Source of the DNA: JABHCC01 sp964444375
GTDB lineage: Bacteria; Bacteroidota; Bacteroidia; Bacteroidales; UBA12481
Direction: 5' to 3'
Assembly: GCA_964444375.1 (NCBI GenBank)
Contig: CAYUGX010000002.1
Coordinates: forward strand, 1 to 52,152
Length of the DNA stretch: 52,152 nt
Shown: one piece after another, positions 34,409-42,119 of the stretch
Numbering within the stretch: position 1 is the first letter of the stretch
Layout: the number at the start of each line of letters is the position of its first letter
The notes under the pieces: generated by a model
Told to the model about the DNA's origin: nothing
Database searches by the model: none
Seen by the model: the letters and a program-made list of their open reading frames with translations, nothing else
Translations under genes and position numbers: made by a program

Positions 34409-35397
34409 CGAAATTTTTGCTCGATTCGCGTATAAAATTCAGCAAAATCCCCTCCACACGAATCTAGCAGAGCCGTCAACTCGGGCACAAGAGTTTCATA
34501 GGTGCTAATGGGTACAAAAAAAGCATTGTTGAGTCGTTCTCGGTTTATACCCGATTCCTGACTAAGCTGGTCGAAGAGGGCGTTTTTTTTTAGCTGCATC
34601 ACAAGGGAGTCATCATGCTCGGTATAAATAGCTTGCAACGTTTCTTTGGCCTCCAGCATCCGTTTGGCAAATGATTCGTTGTTGTCCCAATGATTTCTGA
34701 CTTGCTTCATCTGGTCGGGTCGTTTTAAACTCTCAAGCCAACGCAATACACCAGCTCTTTCAACGGTTACCGCAAAGCTTTCACTCACCTTAGAATCTTT
34801 GGGGTAGTAGAACTGTTGATGGGCCATTTCGTGAATGATGAGGCCGGCTAAACGTGCAGAATCATAACGGAGGTGGGTGCTGAGGATGGGATCTTTGAAC
34901 CAACCCAGGGTTGAGTATGCAGTGAACGGTGACACATAAACCTCATAACCCTCATTTTTTATTTCTTCAGCTGATTTAAAGGCTTTTTCCTTGTTGAAGT
35001 AGCCATGATAGACTACACACCCTGCAACCGGGTAACACCAGGTCTTGGGAGTCAGGGAATAGGGTGGGGCAGCAAAGATATTCCAGCCCGGGTAGTCCTC
35101 ATCCAGTTGGGCAAATACAGTATAACTCTTATTATCCGGCAGGGCCAATACATTGGTGGCAAATTTCCTGACGTCAAGTACCAATTGCAGACGATTGCGG
35201 CTAATCGAATCGAGTTCATCCGATAGGAGAACTTTTTCAATAGGCACCCGGGCACGCATAATACGCAGGTGGCCCGATGCAGCCTGAGCCAGATAGGAGA
35301 GGGTGCTGCAACCCAATGAGAATACAACAAGAGTCACCAGAACGACAATGATCAACAGCGTGGAAATAACCTTTCGTTTTATTATAATATTGGCCAT
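34405..35397 (-). CDS. Predicted zinc aminopeptidase lipoprotein (COG4324-like)
   Basis: This 330-residue protein has a lipoprotein signal ending FSLGC (Cys30), then STLSYLAQAASGHLRIMRAR. That is the usual opening of the family, including the SYL..AA.GH.....R block. The zinc motif is HEMAHQQFYY (His189, Glu190, His193), with SESFAVTVE (Glu206) as the likely third ligand. Family members are annotated as aminopeptidases by homology, with little direct biochemistry. It is the convergent partner of the acyltransferase and divergent from the esterase at 35450, with only 52 bp between. Confidence 0.88.
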   Translation of the reverse strand: MANIIIKRKVISTLLIIVVLVTLVVFSLGCSTLSYLAQAASGHLRIMRARVPIEKVLLSDELDSISRNRLQLVLDVRKFATNVLALPDNKSYTVFAQLDEDYPGWNIFAAPPYSLTPKTWCYPVAGCVVYHGYFNKEKAFKSAEEIKNEGYEVYVSPFTAYSTLGWFKDPILSTHLRYDSARLAGLIIHEMAHQQFYYPKDSKVSESFAVTVERAGVLRWLESLKRPDQMKQVRNHWDNNESFAKRMLEAKETLQAIYTEHDDSLVMQLKKNALFDQLSQESGINRERLNNAFFVPISTYETLVPELTALLDSCGGDFAEFYTRIEQKFR

Positions 35398-35449
35398 CTT
35401 TATGCTTCGTCTTTAAATCAATGGGCGAATAAATTTAACAACTATTGCC

Positions 35450-36313
35450 ATGAAAAATAGATCCATCCTAACATTCCTGAGTTTATGCTTCTTTGTTGTT
35501 TCCTTTGGCCAATCCGGACAGGTGTTCGATAACCTGTCGATGCACAGTGACATTCTTGATATGGAGCGGAAATTTGCCATCTATCTGCCCCCTGATTACG
35601 AAAGCTCAACGAGAAGTTATCCGGTTCTTTACCTTCTACACGGTGCGGGTGACGATCAAACCGGATGGGTGCAGTTTGGCGAAGTTTTACACATCGCCGA
35701 TAAAGCCATCAGGGATGGGAAGGCTACACCTATGATCATTGTAATGCCTGATGCCAATTCAGGCCAGCGTGGATATTTCAATGATGTATCTGGTGAATGG
35801 CGCTATGAGGATTTCTTTTTTGAGGAGTTTATGCCTTACGTTGAGGAAACCTACCGGATAAAAGGTGAGAAACGCTACCGCGCAGTCGCCGGACTCTCGA
35901 TGGGAGGTGGCGGATCATTTATGTATGCCCTTCATCATCCCGAGCTATTCTCATCGGCCTGTCCGTTGAGCGCCTATATTGGCCCCCTTACATTTGAAGA
36001 CTTTAAGAAGCGTTTTGTGCGTGGTGGAAATAAATTGTCAGAAAAGGAGTTGAAATCTTATTTTGAAAGCCACAATGCAGTTTCCCTGGTTCAAAACTTG
36101 GATGCCAAGAAGGTGAAATCAGTTCGCTGGTTCATCGATTGCGGCGATGATGATTTTCTTTATGAGGGAAACAGCCTGGTGCATATTGCTATGCGTAAAA
36201 AGGAGATCCCACATGAATACAGGGTGCGCAATGGCGGACATTCCTGGACCTACTGGCGGCAGTCGTTACCAGTTGTGCTGCATTTCGTTTCTCAGGCCTT
36301 TCATCAGTATTGA
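35450..36313 (+). CDS. Secreted esterase (alpha/beta hydrolase, esterase D/feruloyl esterase-like)
   Basis: This 287-residue protein has signal peptide MKNRSILTFLSLCFFVVSFGQ. The alpha/beta fold shows YPVLYLLHGAGDDQTGW (57-73), an oxyanion region, and the nucleophile elbow VAGLSMGGGGS (Ser150). The late GGHSWTYWRQ supplies the catalytic His. This pattern matches the esterase D/antigen 85-like family, which in Bacteroidota often removes ferulate or acetate from plant or algal polysaccharides. The carbohydrate role is suggested by the rest of the window, not by a specific residue. A hairpin terminator follows at 36325. Confidence 0.88.
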   Translation: MKNRSILTFLSLCFFVVSFGQSGQVFDNLSMHSDILDMERKFAIYLPPDYESSTRSYPVLYLLHGAGDDQTGWVQFGEVLHIADKAIRDGKATPMIIVMPDANSGQRGYFNDVSGEWRYEDFFFEEFMPYVEETYRIKGEKRYRAVAGLSMGGGGSFMYALHHPELFSSACPLSAYIGPLTFEDFKKRFVRGGNKLSEKELKSYFESHNAVSLVQNLDAKKVKSVRWFIDCGDDDFLYEGNSLVHIAMRKKEIPHEYRVRNGGHSWTYWRQSLPVVLHFVSQAFHQY

Positions 36314-36324
36314 GTAAAATGAAG

Positions 36325-36360
36325 AATTATGTAATAAATTAAATAATAAATTACATAATT
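36325..36360. terminator. AT-only inverted repeat between convergent genes
   Basis: AATTATGTAAT (36325-36335) and ATTACATAATT (36350-36360) are perfect 11-bp arms with a 14-bp AT loop. They sit between the esterase stop (36313) and the aldo-keto reductase stop (36381). T-rich sequence follows on the plus strand. A bidirectional terminator is the simplest reading, though an all-AT stem is weak. Part of the sequence (AAATTACATAATT) recurs at about 39325. Confidence 0.5.
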
Positions 36361-36380
36361 TAATTCCCTGATTTTTTTAT

Positions 36381-37337
36381 TTAGTAACGTTCTCCTACTG
36401 TTGATGAAGGCAATGACTCTTCAATAACAGACAGATCGGATTGGCTGAGTTCCACATCCAGCGCACCCATATTCTCTTCAAGTCGGTTTATTTTCCGGGT
36501 ACCGGGGATGGTGGTGATCTCATCGTTCTGACTCAGAATCCAGGCTAGGGCTACCTGGGCTTTAGACACCCCTTTGCTTTGGGCAATCTGATCGACTAGG
36601 TCCACAAACTTTAGGTTTTCTCGTATGGCTTCTTCTGTGAAACGAGGATTCGACAGACGCCAGTCACCCTCTTCAAGTTCTGCTCGGCTTTTAATCGTTC
36701 CGGTCAGAAATCCTCTACCAAGTGGGCTATAAGCTACAAAGGTGATTCCAAGCTCATGACAAACATCAAAAAGTGCCTGCTCAGGTTCGCGGCTCCACAA
36801 CGAGTATTCTGTTTGAAGGGCAGAGATGGGATGTACGGCATGCGCCCGACGAAGTGTTTCGGGATCAACTTCTGAAAGACCAAGGTGTTTTACTTTCCCT
36901 TGTTTGACCAGGTCAGCCATGGTGCCTACAATCTCCTCAATCTCAACTTTCGGGTCCTGACGATGCATGTAATACAAGTCAATGGCCTCAATCCCTAAAT
37001 TCTCAAGACTTCGCTCGCAAGCCTTCCTGATGTATTCTGGCTTTCCGTTGAGCCCGATAAACTCTCCATTGGGTCCACGCATTATCGCAAACTTGGTGGC
37101 CAGAACAATGTCATCCCAGCGGCCTTTAAAGGCTTTTCCAAGTAATTGCTCATTCGCTCCGCGACCATACATGTCTGCTGTGTCGAAGAAATTGACTCCC
37201 AGGTCAATCGCTTTATGTAAAGTGGTTATGGATTCTTTTTCATTGAAAACACCATAGAATTCTGACATTCCCATGCAACCCAAACCGATCCGATAAATTT
37301 CGAGTGAAGATTGTCCCAGTAGCGTTGTCTTTTTCAT
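36381..37337 (-). CDS. Aldo/keto reductase
   Basis: The protein has 318 residues. The catalytic tetrad of the AKR (beta/alpha)8 barrel is visible: Asp52 and Tyr57 in FDTADMYGRG, Lys82 in LATKF, and His125 in YYMHRQD. The C-terminal cofactor region has VALAWILSQNDEITTIPGTRKINRLEEN, which binds NADP. The family reduces aldehydes and ketones, including sugar aldehydes. It is the last gene of a long minus-strand series and lies 84 bp after the membrane protein. Substrate unknown, length typical. Confidence 0.92.
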   Translation of the reverse strand: MKKTTLLGQSSLEIYRIGLGCMGMSEFYGVFNEKESITTLHKAIDLGVNFFDTADMYGRGANEQLLGKAFKGRWDDIVLATKFAIMRGPNGEFIGLNGKPEYIRKACERSLENLGIEAIDLYYMHRQDPKVEIEEIVGTMADLVKQGKVKHLGLSEVDPETLRRAHAVHPISALQTEYSLWSREPEQALFDVCHELGITFVAYSPLGRGFLTGTIKSRAELEEGDWRLSNPRFTEEAIRENLKFVDLVDQIAQSKGVSKAQVALAWILSQNDEITTIPGTRKINRLEENMGALDVELSQSDLSVIEESLPSSTVGERY

Positions 37338-37421
37338 TTCTTTCTCCAGTTTAGATTAAAGATTAATTGTGAACCAGTAGTATTCGGGTTTCTGATTAAG
37401 TTTTTACATACAATTTTGCTC

Positions 37422-38249
37422 TCAAAGAATTGGATGACCCTCAAATGAACCTATCCCAGGCCCAATGATCAGAACATAAAAAAGTCCCATTGCGATTCCT
37501 ATAATCATCCAGGTAATGGATTTTCCAGGAAAGATGTGCTCAGTTTTATTATTCAAATTCGAAGCTGGAATAAAAATCACAAAAATGGCCCATATCAGAA
37601 AGTGAAAGTAGGCAAATAGTGAAAATAGGAAGTGGTTACTTTCTGGAGGTAAATAGGCGAAAGGGCTTCTTATCAGAGATAATGATTGAAGAATAATAAT
37701 TGCAACAACTGGAAGTAAAGCAATGGTGCCTAATTGTGATCTTTTAAGTTTTGGCAAAAAAACCTGTTGCAAAAGCCGGTATCCCAGAATCGCATAAAGC
37801 AAGCCTCCTGTCAATACGATTGCTTTAGCCATCGATTTGTTATCAACTGTATTGATAATACCAGCAAAATCTCCTCCTCCGGTTAAAGGAGCTGTAACAA
37901 GATTCATGACCACAACCACATAACTAAAAGAGGCAAAGAGCCATAGAAAGGTTCTCATTTGAGGGTTTGCTGATTTATTGAACTTTAGCACCAAATACCC
38001 GCTTATCCAACTAATAAGATTTATTAGAACACCTCCAGCCAGAAAGAGTCTTAATTTGAAAAAACCTGTATTGGCGATTTCATTCTCCCAATTAGCTTCC
38101 ACAAATGCGGTTGTTGTGTTCACGGCTTTGACGTTCAGTCCAGTCAGAAACGCCATTCCGGCATGACCGGCAATTTCGTGCAATACGTTCACCAGAATCC
38201 ATGCAACAATTGAAATAGCCAGTAATGTTGGAATGTTAATTCTTTTCAT
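37422..38249 (-). CDS. Membrane protein with an HExxGH motif, unknown function
   Basis: The protein has 275 residues and about seven hydrophobic segments. The first helix ends NVLHEIAGHAGMAF, giving His24-Glu25-x-x-Gly-His29. This is one residue longer than the HExxH zinc motif of site-2 (M50) proteases. A Lys/Asn loop and further helices follow, one containing FLAGGVLINLISW, which recalls the second conserved helix of M50-like membrane proteins. A membrane-embedded metallopeptidase relative is possible but unproven. It starts 13 bp after the DUF2268-like gene on the same strand, so the two are probably cotranscribed. Confidence 0.65.
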   Translation of the reverse strand: MKRINIPTLLAISIVAWILVNVLHEIAGHAGMAFLTGLNVKAVNTTTAFVEANWENEIANTGFFKLRLFLAGGVLINLISWISGYLVLKFNKSANPQMRTFLWLFASFSYVVVVMNLVTAPLTGGGDFAGIINTVDNKSMAKAIVLTGGLLYAILGYRLLQQVFLPKLKRSQLGTIALLPVVAIIILQSLSLIRSPFAYLPPESNHFLFSLFAYFHFLIWAIFVIFIPASNLNNKTEHIFPGKSITWMIIGIAMGLFYVLIIGPGIGSFEGHPIL

Positions 38250-38262
38250 GATCGCTTAACTT

Positions 38263-39198
38263 TTACAAGCCATTCATTTTTTGATCATACTGACTTAAAT
38301 ATAATACTTCTACGGGAGACATATCCATTAGTTCTGCATCAAGTATTCCTGGATCATTCTCTTTAAGTGATTGGATAATATTGAATCCAATTGCATAAAC
38401 ACTTCCGTAAGGAATGTCCTCCGTTCCATAAAAAATCTTATCATTCAATTCAGCATCCCGCTGGTACATGTCTGATTTAATTAAATTCCAGATATGTTTT
38501 TCTTTTTCTCCCTCAAGCATATTCAAAAACGGATGAGGAGTATTTGAAAAAATCTCGGTTGCAAAGGAATCTGCCTTTCCTTCAAGAATTATATATTCCA
38601 GGGGAGTGAAATCTGCTGTTTCAAAATTACGTGATGTCCATACACTGTGGTGATATTCATGAGCAAGTGCGTAAGGAAGAAACTGTTGCCAATTTTCAAA
38701 TGTTGGGTCAAAAGAAACAATGATTCTTCCAGTTCCTGGGGTGAAAGCATGGAATCCAACTCCAAATTCCCGATAAGTCTTTCGATAAGCAGGATTTGAA
38801 GGGATGAATAAGATCTTTGTGTCGGGTCCCGGCAGCTCCTTTGTTACTTGTTGGAATGTAGAATCTACAATTATCGAAAAATCAATACATTTCATTATCT
38901 CAACAACCTGACTCAATTCGTCATTCGGATCTATTCTTTCTTCTATAGCATCAAGCAGAAACGGATACTCAGGATCATGATTAAATTCGTCTTTGATTCT
39001 TTCGAAAATATCCTGGTGGTAATTTGATTTTGTTGTAATGTAGTCATCAAAAATGTTCCAAGCCGTAAGTACCTCAAACTGTTGACCGTTAACTACAATC
39101 TTTTGTCTTTCAAAGTCACTCTCGATTATTTGTTTACAACCCGTAAAAAGCATAATAATTGAAAAGCAACTCGCCATAAGCGAAAATATCTTACCCAT
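38263..39198 (-). CDS. Lipoprotein with DUF2268-type putative metallopeptidase motif
   Basis: The protein has 311 residues from the ATG at 39198. A GTG at 39225 gives nine extra residues, but a -7 box at 39233-39240 would place the transcript start almost on it. The lipoprotein signal ends MLFTGC (Cys21 from this start). The conserved core reads FLPYALAHEYHHSVW, an HExxH-like HEYHH, followed by PLEYIILEGKADSFATEIF, whose Glu/Asp may complete a zinc site. DUF2268 proteins are predicted Zn-dependent proteases. Activity is unproven. It heads a two-gene unit with the HExxGH membrane protein. Confidence 0.78.
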   Translation of the reverse strand: MGKIFSLMASCFSIIMLFTGCKQIIESDFERQKIVVNGQQFEVLTAWNIFDDYITTKSNYHQDIFERIKDEFNHDPEYPFLLDAIEERIDPNDELSQVVEIMKCIDFSIIVDSTFQQVTKELPGPDTKILFIPSNPAYRKTYREFGVGFHAFTPGTGRIIVSFDPTFENWQQFLPYALAHEYHHSVWTSRNFETADFTPLEYIILEGKADSFATEIFSNTPHPFLNMLEGEKEKHIWNLIKSDMYQRDAELNDKIFYGTEDIPYGSVYAIGFNIIQSLKENDPGILDAELMDMSPVEVLYLSQYDQKMNGL

Positions 39199-39232
39199 AT
39201 ACCCTGGATTTAGATTGTTTGCCACTACTCAT

Positions 39233-39260
39233 CAAATTTATTGATTAAACCAATTCCCAA
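39233..39260 (-). promoter_or_regulatory. Candidate Bacteroidota promoter (TTG-N17-TAAATTTG)
   Basis: On the minus strand TAAATTTG (39233-39240) matches TAnnTTTG exactly, with a TTG (39258-39260) 17 bp upstream. It lies 35 bp before the ATG at 39198 in the 181-bp gap to the HEAT-like gene, which suggests that the DUF2268 gene starts its own transcript. Confidence 0.5.
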
Positions 39261-39379
39261 TCCTTACCTGACATGTAGGTGTCGCGATTTATGGTAGTTA
39301 TGCTCTGTGCCATAAGTCATAAAATAAATTACATAATTCTTTAGGTCCCACTTCTCCTTGTGATCGTAAATATAATTGG

Positions 39380-39892
39380 TCACTTCATCCTTTCAATTAT
39401 TCTTGTGATAGACTTCTTAGCGGTATTTGACATGTTATCCATAAAATGAGATTCAGTCCATATTACTAACTCAGTAGATAAGTCAGGATGGTTTTTTGTA
39501 ATCTTGGCCATCAATTTAAAAGCATTGTATCGAAAGGATGGCTGATTTCCAATCTTTTTCCAAATGTTGGCACAATGGTCGAACAACTTTCCTTGAATGC
39601 CATCCGGCAGGTTCATCCGTTGAAGAATAATTATTAACTCCCTTTGCTGGTTATCTCCTACCGATATGAGCATTTCAACAATTCTATCAAGGTATGGTGT
39701 AACACGCTTATCATTATCATCCATGCAACTCCACAGTAACCAGGCGGCCCTCCATGAATAGGGCGGTTTATCTGAAAGGGCTAATTCGATGGCTTCTTCA
39801 AAGTCTTCAGGATGAGACTTTAAGTACGAAATCATCTCGGCTTTATATGAATGGGTCAGGATATATTCTAGCCGGGTCTCATCCATGGTCAT
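39380..39892 (-). CDS. HEAT-like alpha-solenoid protein, unknown function
   Basis: The protein has 170 residues; an ATG at 39886 is an alternative. It is predicted all-helical, with pairs such as AIELALSDKPPYSWRAAWLLW and VTPYLDRIVEMLISVGDNQQ, the style of HEAT/armadillo-type solenoids. No catalytic motif was found. Its start overlaps the end of the upstream toroid gene by 14 bp, so translation is probably coupled. Such small solenoids usually bind proteins or nucleic acids. Nothing more specific can be said. Confidence 0.6.
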   Translation of the reverse strand: MTMDETRLEYILTHSYKAEMISYLKSHPEDFEEAIELALSDKPPYSWRAAWLLWSCMDDNDKRVTPYLDRIVEMLISVGDNQQRELIIILQRMNLPDGIQGKLFDHCANIWKKIGNQPSFRYNAFKLMAKITKNHPDLSTELVIWTESHFMDNMSNTAKKSITRIIERMK

Positions 39893-40886
39893 TGAAATAT
39901 TGTTTTAGGATGCGGCAGCACAGGAAAGTGATCCAGGGGGAGGCTTCTTTTTTGTTAGCAAATTCCCATCCTTTGTAATGCATGAATACTGAAGTGGGCT
40001 TGAACCTTCCTTGATGATCCTGACATTTGATTATCCAGTCAATCAGTTCAGTAACCACTGGTTCATTCTTTAAAAAATCAAATCGGGTTAAAACATCGGC
40101 TAAATACAGGGCATTGTACCAGACGAATGGGTATTTGAGTGTCCAGAATTTTTTTGATCGACCGAAATAATACAAACTTTTGCCGTAGTCATTGTGAAAC
40201 CTGATAGGCTCGAATGCATTTCTGGCGTAGTCAGATTCTTTCAATTCGGGTATCTTCGAAAAGACTTCAAGAGCTTGCATCCCGGCGATGGGACATCCAA
40301 CTTGTAATTTCTTGAACTGGCTTTCGACAAAGAAATAATGGCAAAACCAGCCAGGCTTTTCCTTCCACTTTTGTTGCAGTGCTTTTGCTGAATCATCAAC
40401 ATATTTATTCTCGACACCCAGTTCCAGGAGTGCTGTTGTGATGAGTGGGGAGTTGCATGGCGATGTATGCCAGACATCGGCAGCTAAATCGGGCTTCTCG
40501 TATTTTTCTCCTTTCCTTGGCTTTTCGGGTGGTTGACCTCTCACTGCAAACATGTTTTCAATCAAGTGCTCTGATGCTTTGCTTACTGTTTCATCGAGAC
40601 CTAAATCGGTGTACCTGAGACCAAATTCTGCAAGGGCTTTCAAGGCAAAATAGGAGATTTTGGGATCATTGTTTCGTGTGGCTGCAACAAGCTGCCAGTT
40701 CTTTGTATCATTTGCCAGACTGAGTATACTTTGATCTTTAATGAGATCGGCCTTTGCCTCGAGAGATTCCCTGGCAGAGATGGTGAATCCTAATAGATCT
40801 AAACCAGTTTTGTATTTTGTCCAGGGATTACTGTTCAGCAACCAATCCACTGGATTATCATTTAATTTATCTATCCAGGTTTCCAT
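39879..40886 (-). CDS. Alpha-toroid (terpenoid cyclase-fold-like) protein, unknown function
   Basis: The protein has 335 residues. It contains helix-rich repeats with WxxY/WF-type motifs (DWLLNSNPWTKYKTGLDLLG, WVWYN-like PFVWYNALYLADVLTRF, IIKCQDHQGRFKPTS, ASPWITFLCCRILKQ). This recalls the prenyltransferase/squalene-cyclase-type repeat proteins that bacterial annotation often flags. No DxDD or QW repeat of true cyclases is seen. A segment GEKYEKPDLAADVWHTSPCNSPL carries acidic and Cys/His residues. Its start overlaps the reductase gene's end by 20 bp, and its end overlaps the HEAT-like gene. Function unknown. Confidence 0.55.
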   Translation of the reverse strand: METWIDKLNDNPVDWLLNSNPWTKYKTGLDLLGFTISARESLEAKADLIKDQSILSLANDTKNWQLVAATRNNDPKISYFALKALAEFGLRYTDLGLDETVSKASEHLIENMFAVRGQPPEKPRKGEKYEKPDLAADVWHTSPCNSPLITTALLELGVENKYVDDSAKALQQKWKEKPGWFCHYFFVESQFKKLQVGCPIAGMQALEVFSKIPELKESDYARNAFEPIRFHNDYGKSLYYFGRSKKFWTLKYPFVWYNALYLADVLTRFDFLKNEPVVTELIDWIIKCQDHQGRFKPTSVFMHYKGWEFANKKEASPWITFLCCRILKQYFNDHG

Positions 40887-41424
40887 CTCTTTTTCGCCTG
40901 TAGTGATTCTGAACTATCTCATTTAAGAAGGTTTTAGATTCTACTAGTTCAAAATCCAGTTCATTGGGTAGTGTGGAAAACAGTTTAGCTCCACCTCCTA
41001 AAAGAATCGGAATGGTGGTGATAATGAGTTCATCAATCAGGTCTTCCTTCAAAAAACTCTGAATAGTAGTACCTCCGTCAATGTAAAGTCGACTGTATCC
41101 TCTTTGAAACAAATCTTCTAAGATAGCTGGGATTGATCCTTTGACCACTTCAGCCAGGTCATAATATTCCGCTGGAATGGTTTCTAGCGTTTTGCTAAGC
41201 ACGAAAACGGGTCTGTTGTATGGCCAGTCGATATCAAAACTACAGACTGTCTCGAAGGTAGTGCGGCCCATAACAATGGCATCAATATCTTTCATGAATC
41301 CCTCATATCCCATGTCGATTTGATCAGGATTCGGAATGGTGTGTAGCCATTCTAATCCGCCATTTTTATCGGCAATATACCCATCTAAGCTTGTGGCTAT
41401 AAACACTGTTCTTTTCTGGCTCAT
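40867..41424 (-). CDS. Dihydrofolate reductase-family protein (RibD C-terminal domain type)
   Basis: The protein has 185 residues from the ATG at 41424; an ATG at 41430 is two residues earlier. The N-terminus VFIATSLDGYIADKNGGLEWL is the family's substrate loop. DAIVMGRTTFETV and VFVLSKTLE follow, and GYSRLYIDGGTTIQSFL near 115-131 is the conserved NADPH-binding 'IdGG...' segment. These RibD-like reductases use NADPH on pteridine-like or unknown substrates. It is not the essential FolA type. It overlaps the toroid gene by 20 bp. Confidence 0.9.
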   Translation of the reverse strand: MSQKRTVFIATSLDGYIADKNGGLEWLHTIPNPDQIDMGYEGFMKDIDAIVMGRTTFETVCSFDIDWPYNRPVFVLSKTLETIPAEYYDLAEVVKGSIPAILEDLFQRGYSRLYIDGGTTIQSFLKEDLIDELIITTIPILLGGGAKLFSTLPNELDFELVESKTFLNEIVQNHYRRKRDGNLDR

Positions 41425-41470
41425 AATCAACTGTCAATCTCAATTACCTATCTCTTACCCATTTCTTTAA

Positions 41471-42046
41471 TTACTTGATTTTTGGCTTGAGGAACTTGAA
41501 TCCATAAATCATCAAACTCACTTGAACAAGAATACCAATCAACAGGCCAATCAGATGACTTCCCCAAGAAATAATATCATTAGAAATGAAATAATAGATG
41601 GTAAAAACTCCAACAGGAATATTGAGGAATAAACTGACTATAAAACCAGGATTGTATTTCTGTTTAATAAACATACCAACATGCGAGAGCGCATTGATAA
41701 TTGAAAAATAGGCTATCCATATTCCAATTGAATAATCCACAAATCCAGATAAAATGGCGGATAGGGGAAATGCAATAAATATAATCGGAATATTGATCCA
41801 GAAAGAGGCTTTTTTGTTTAATGGATACTCACCATCAGATGAACCCAGGACCTTTTTATTGAAATGAAGCATAAAGCCGCCGGGTAAAACATATTCCTCA
41901 AACTGGTGCAGAAAATAAATTGGGATTTGGAGCCAGATCAGAAAAAGTGGGACATCCTCTTGCAAGACATAGCAGAACAAGAGAATAAACATATAAAGCG
42001 CTAGAAATATGGTCGATTTACTCCAGTTTTCAATGAGCCATTTCAT
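41471..42046 (-). CDS. HXXEE-domain membrane protein
   Basis: This 191-residue protein has six or so hydrophobic helices. The eponymous motif is visible in IPIYFLHQFEEYVLPGGF: His47, Glu50 and Glu51. Later parts hold the membrane cores GFVDYSIGIWIAYFSIINAL and LIGLLIGILVQVSLMIYG. The HXXEE family consists of small membrane proteins without known function; the His/Glu cluster suggests metal or proton handling. The gene is part of the minus-strand run, 73 bp after the racemase-like gene and 46 bp before the reductase. Confidence 0.8.
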   Translation of the reverse strand: MKWLIENWSKSTIFLALYMFILLFCYVLQEDVPLFLIWLQIPIYFLHQFEEYVLPGGFMLHFNKKVLGSSDGEYPLNKKASFWINIPIIFIAFPLSAILSGFVDYSIGIWIAYFSIINALSHVGMFIKQKYNPGFIVSLFLNIPVGVFTIYYFISNDIISWGSHLIGLLIGILVQVSLMIYGFKFLKPKIK

Positions 42047-42119
42047 AATTCTATTGATTTTATTTTGAATATTATCGGTAGTTAAGTTATACTATATGTT
42101 CTTAAAAGTCTTATCGTAA

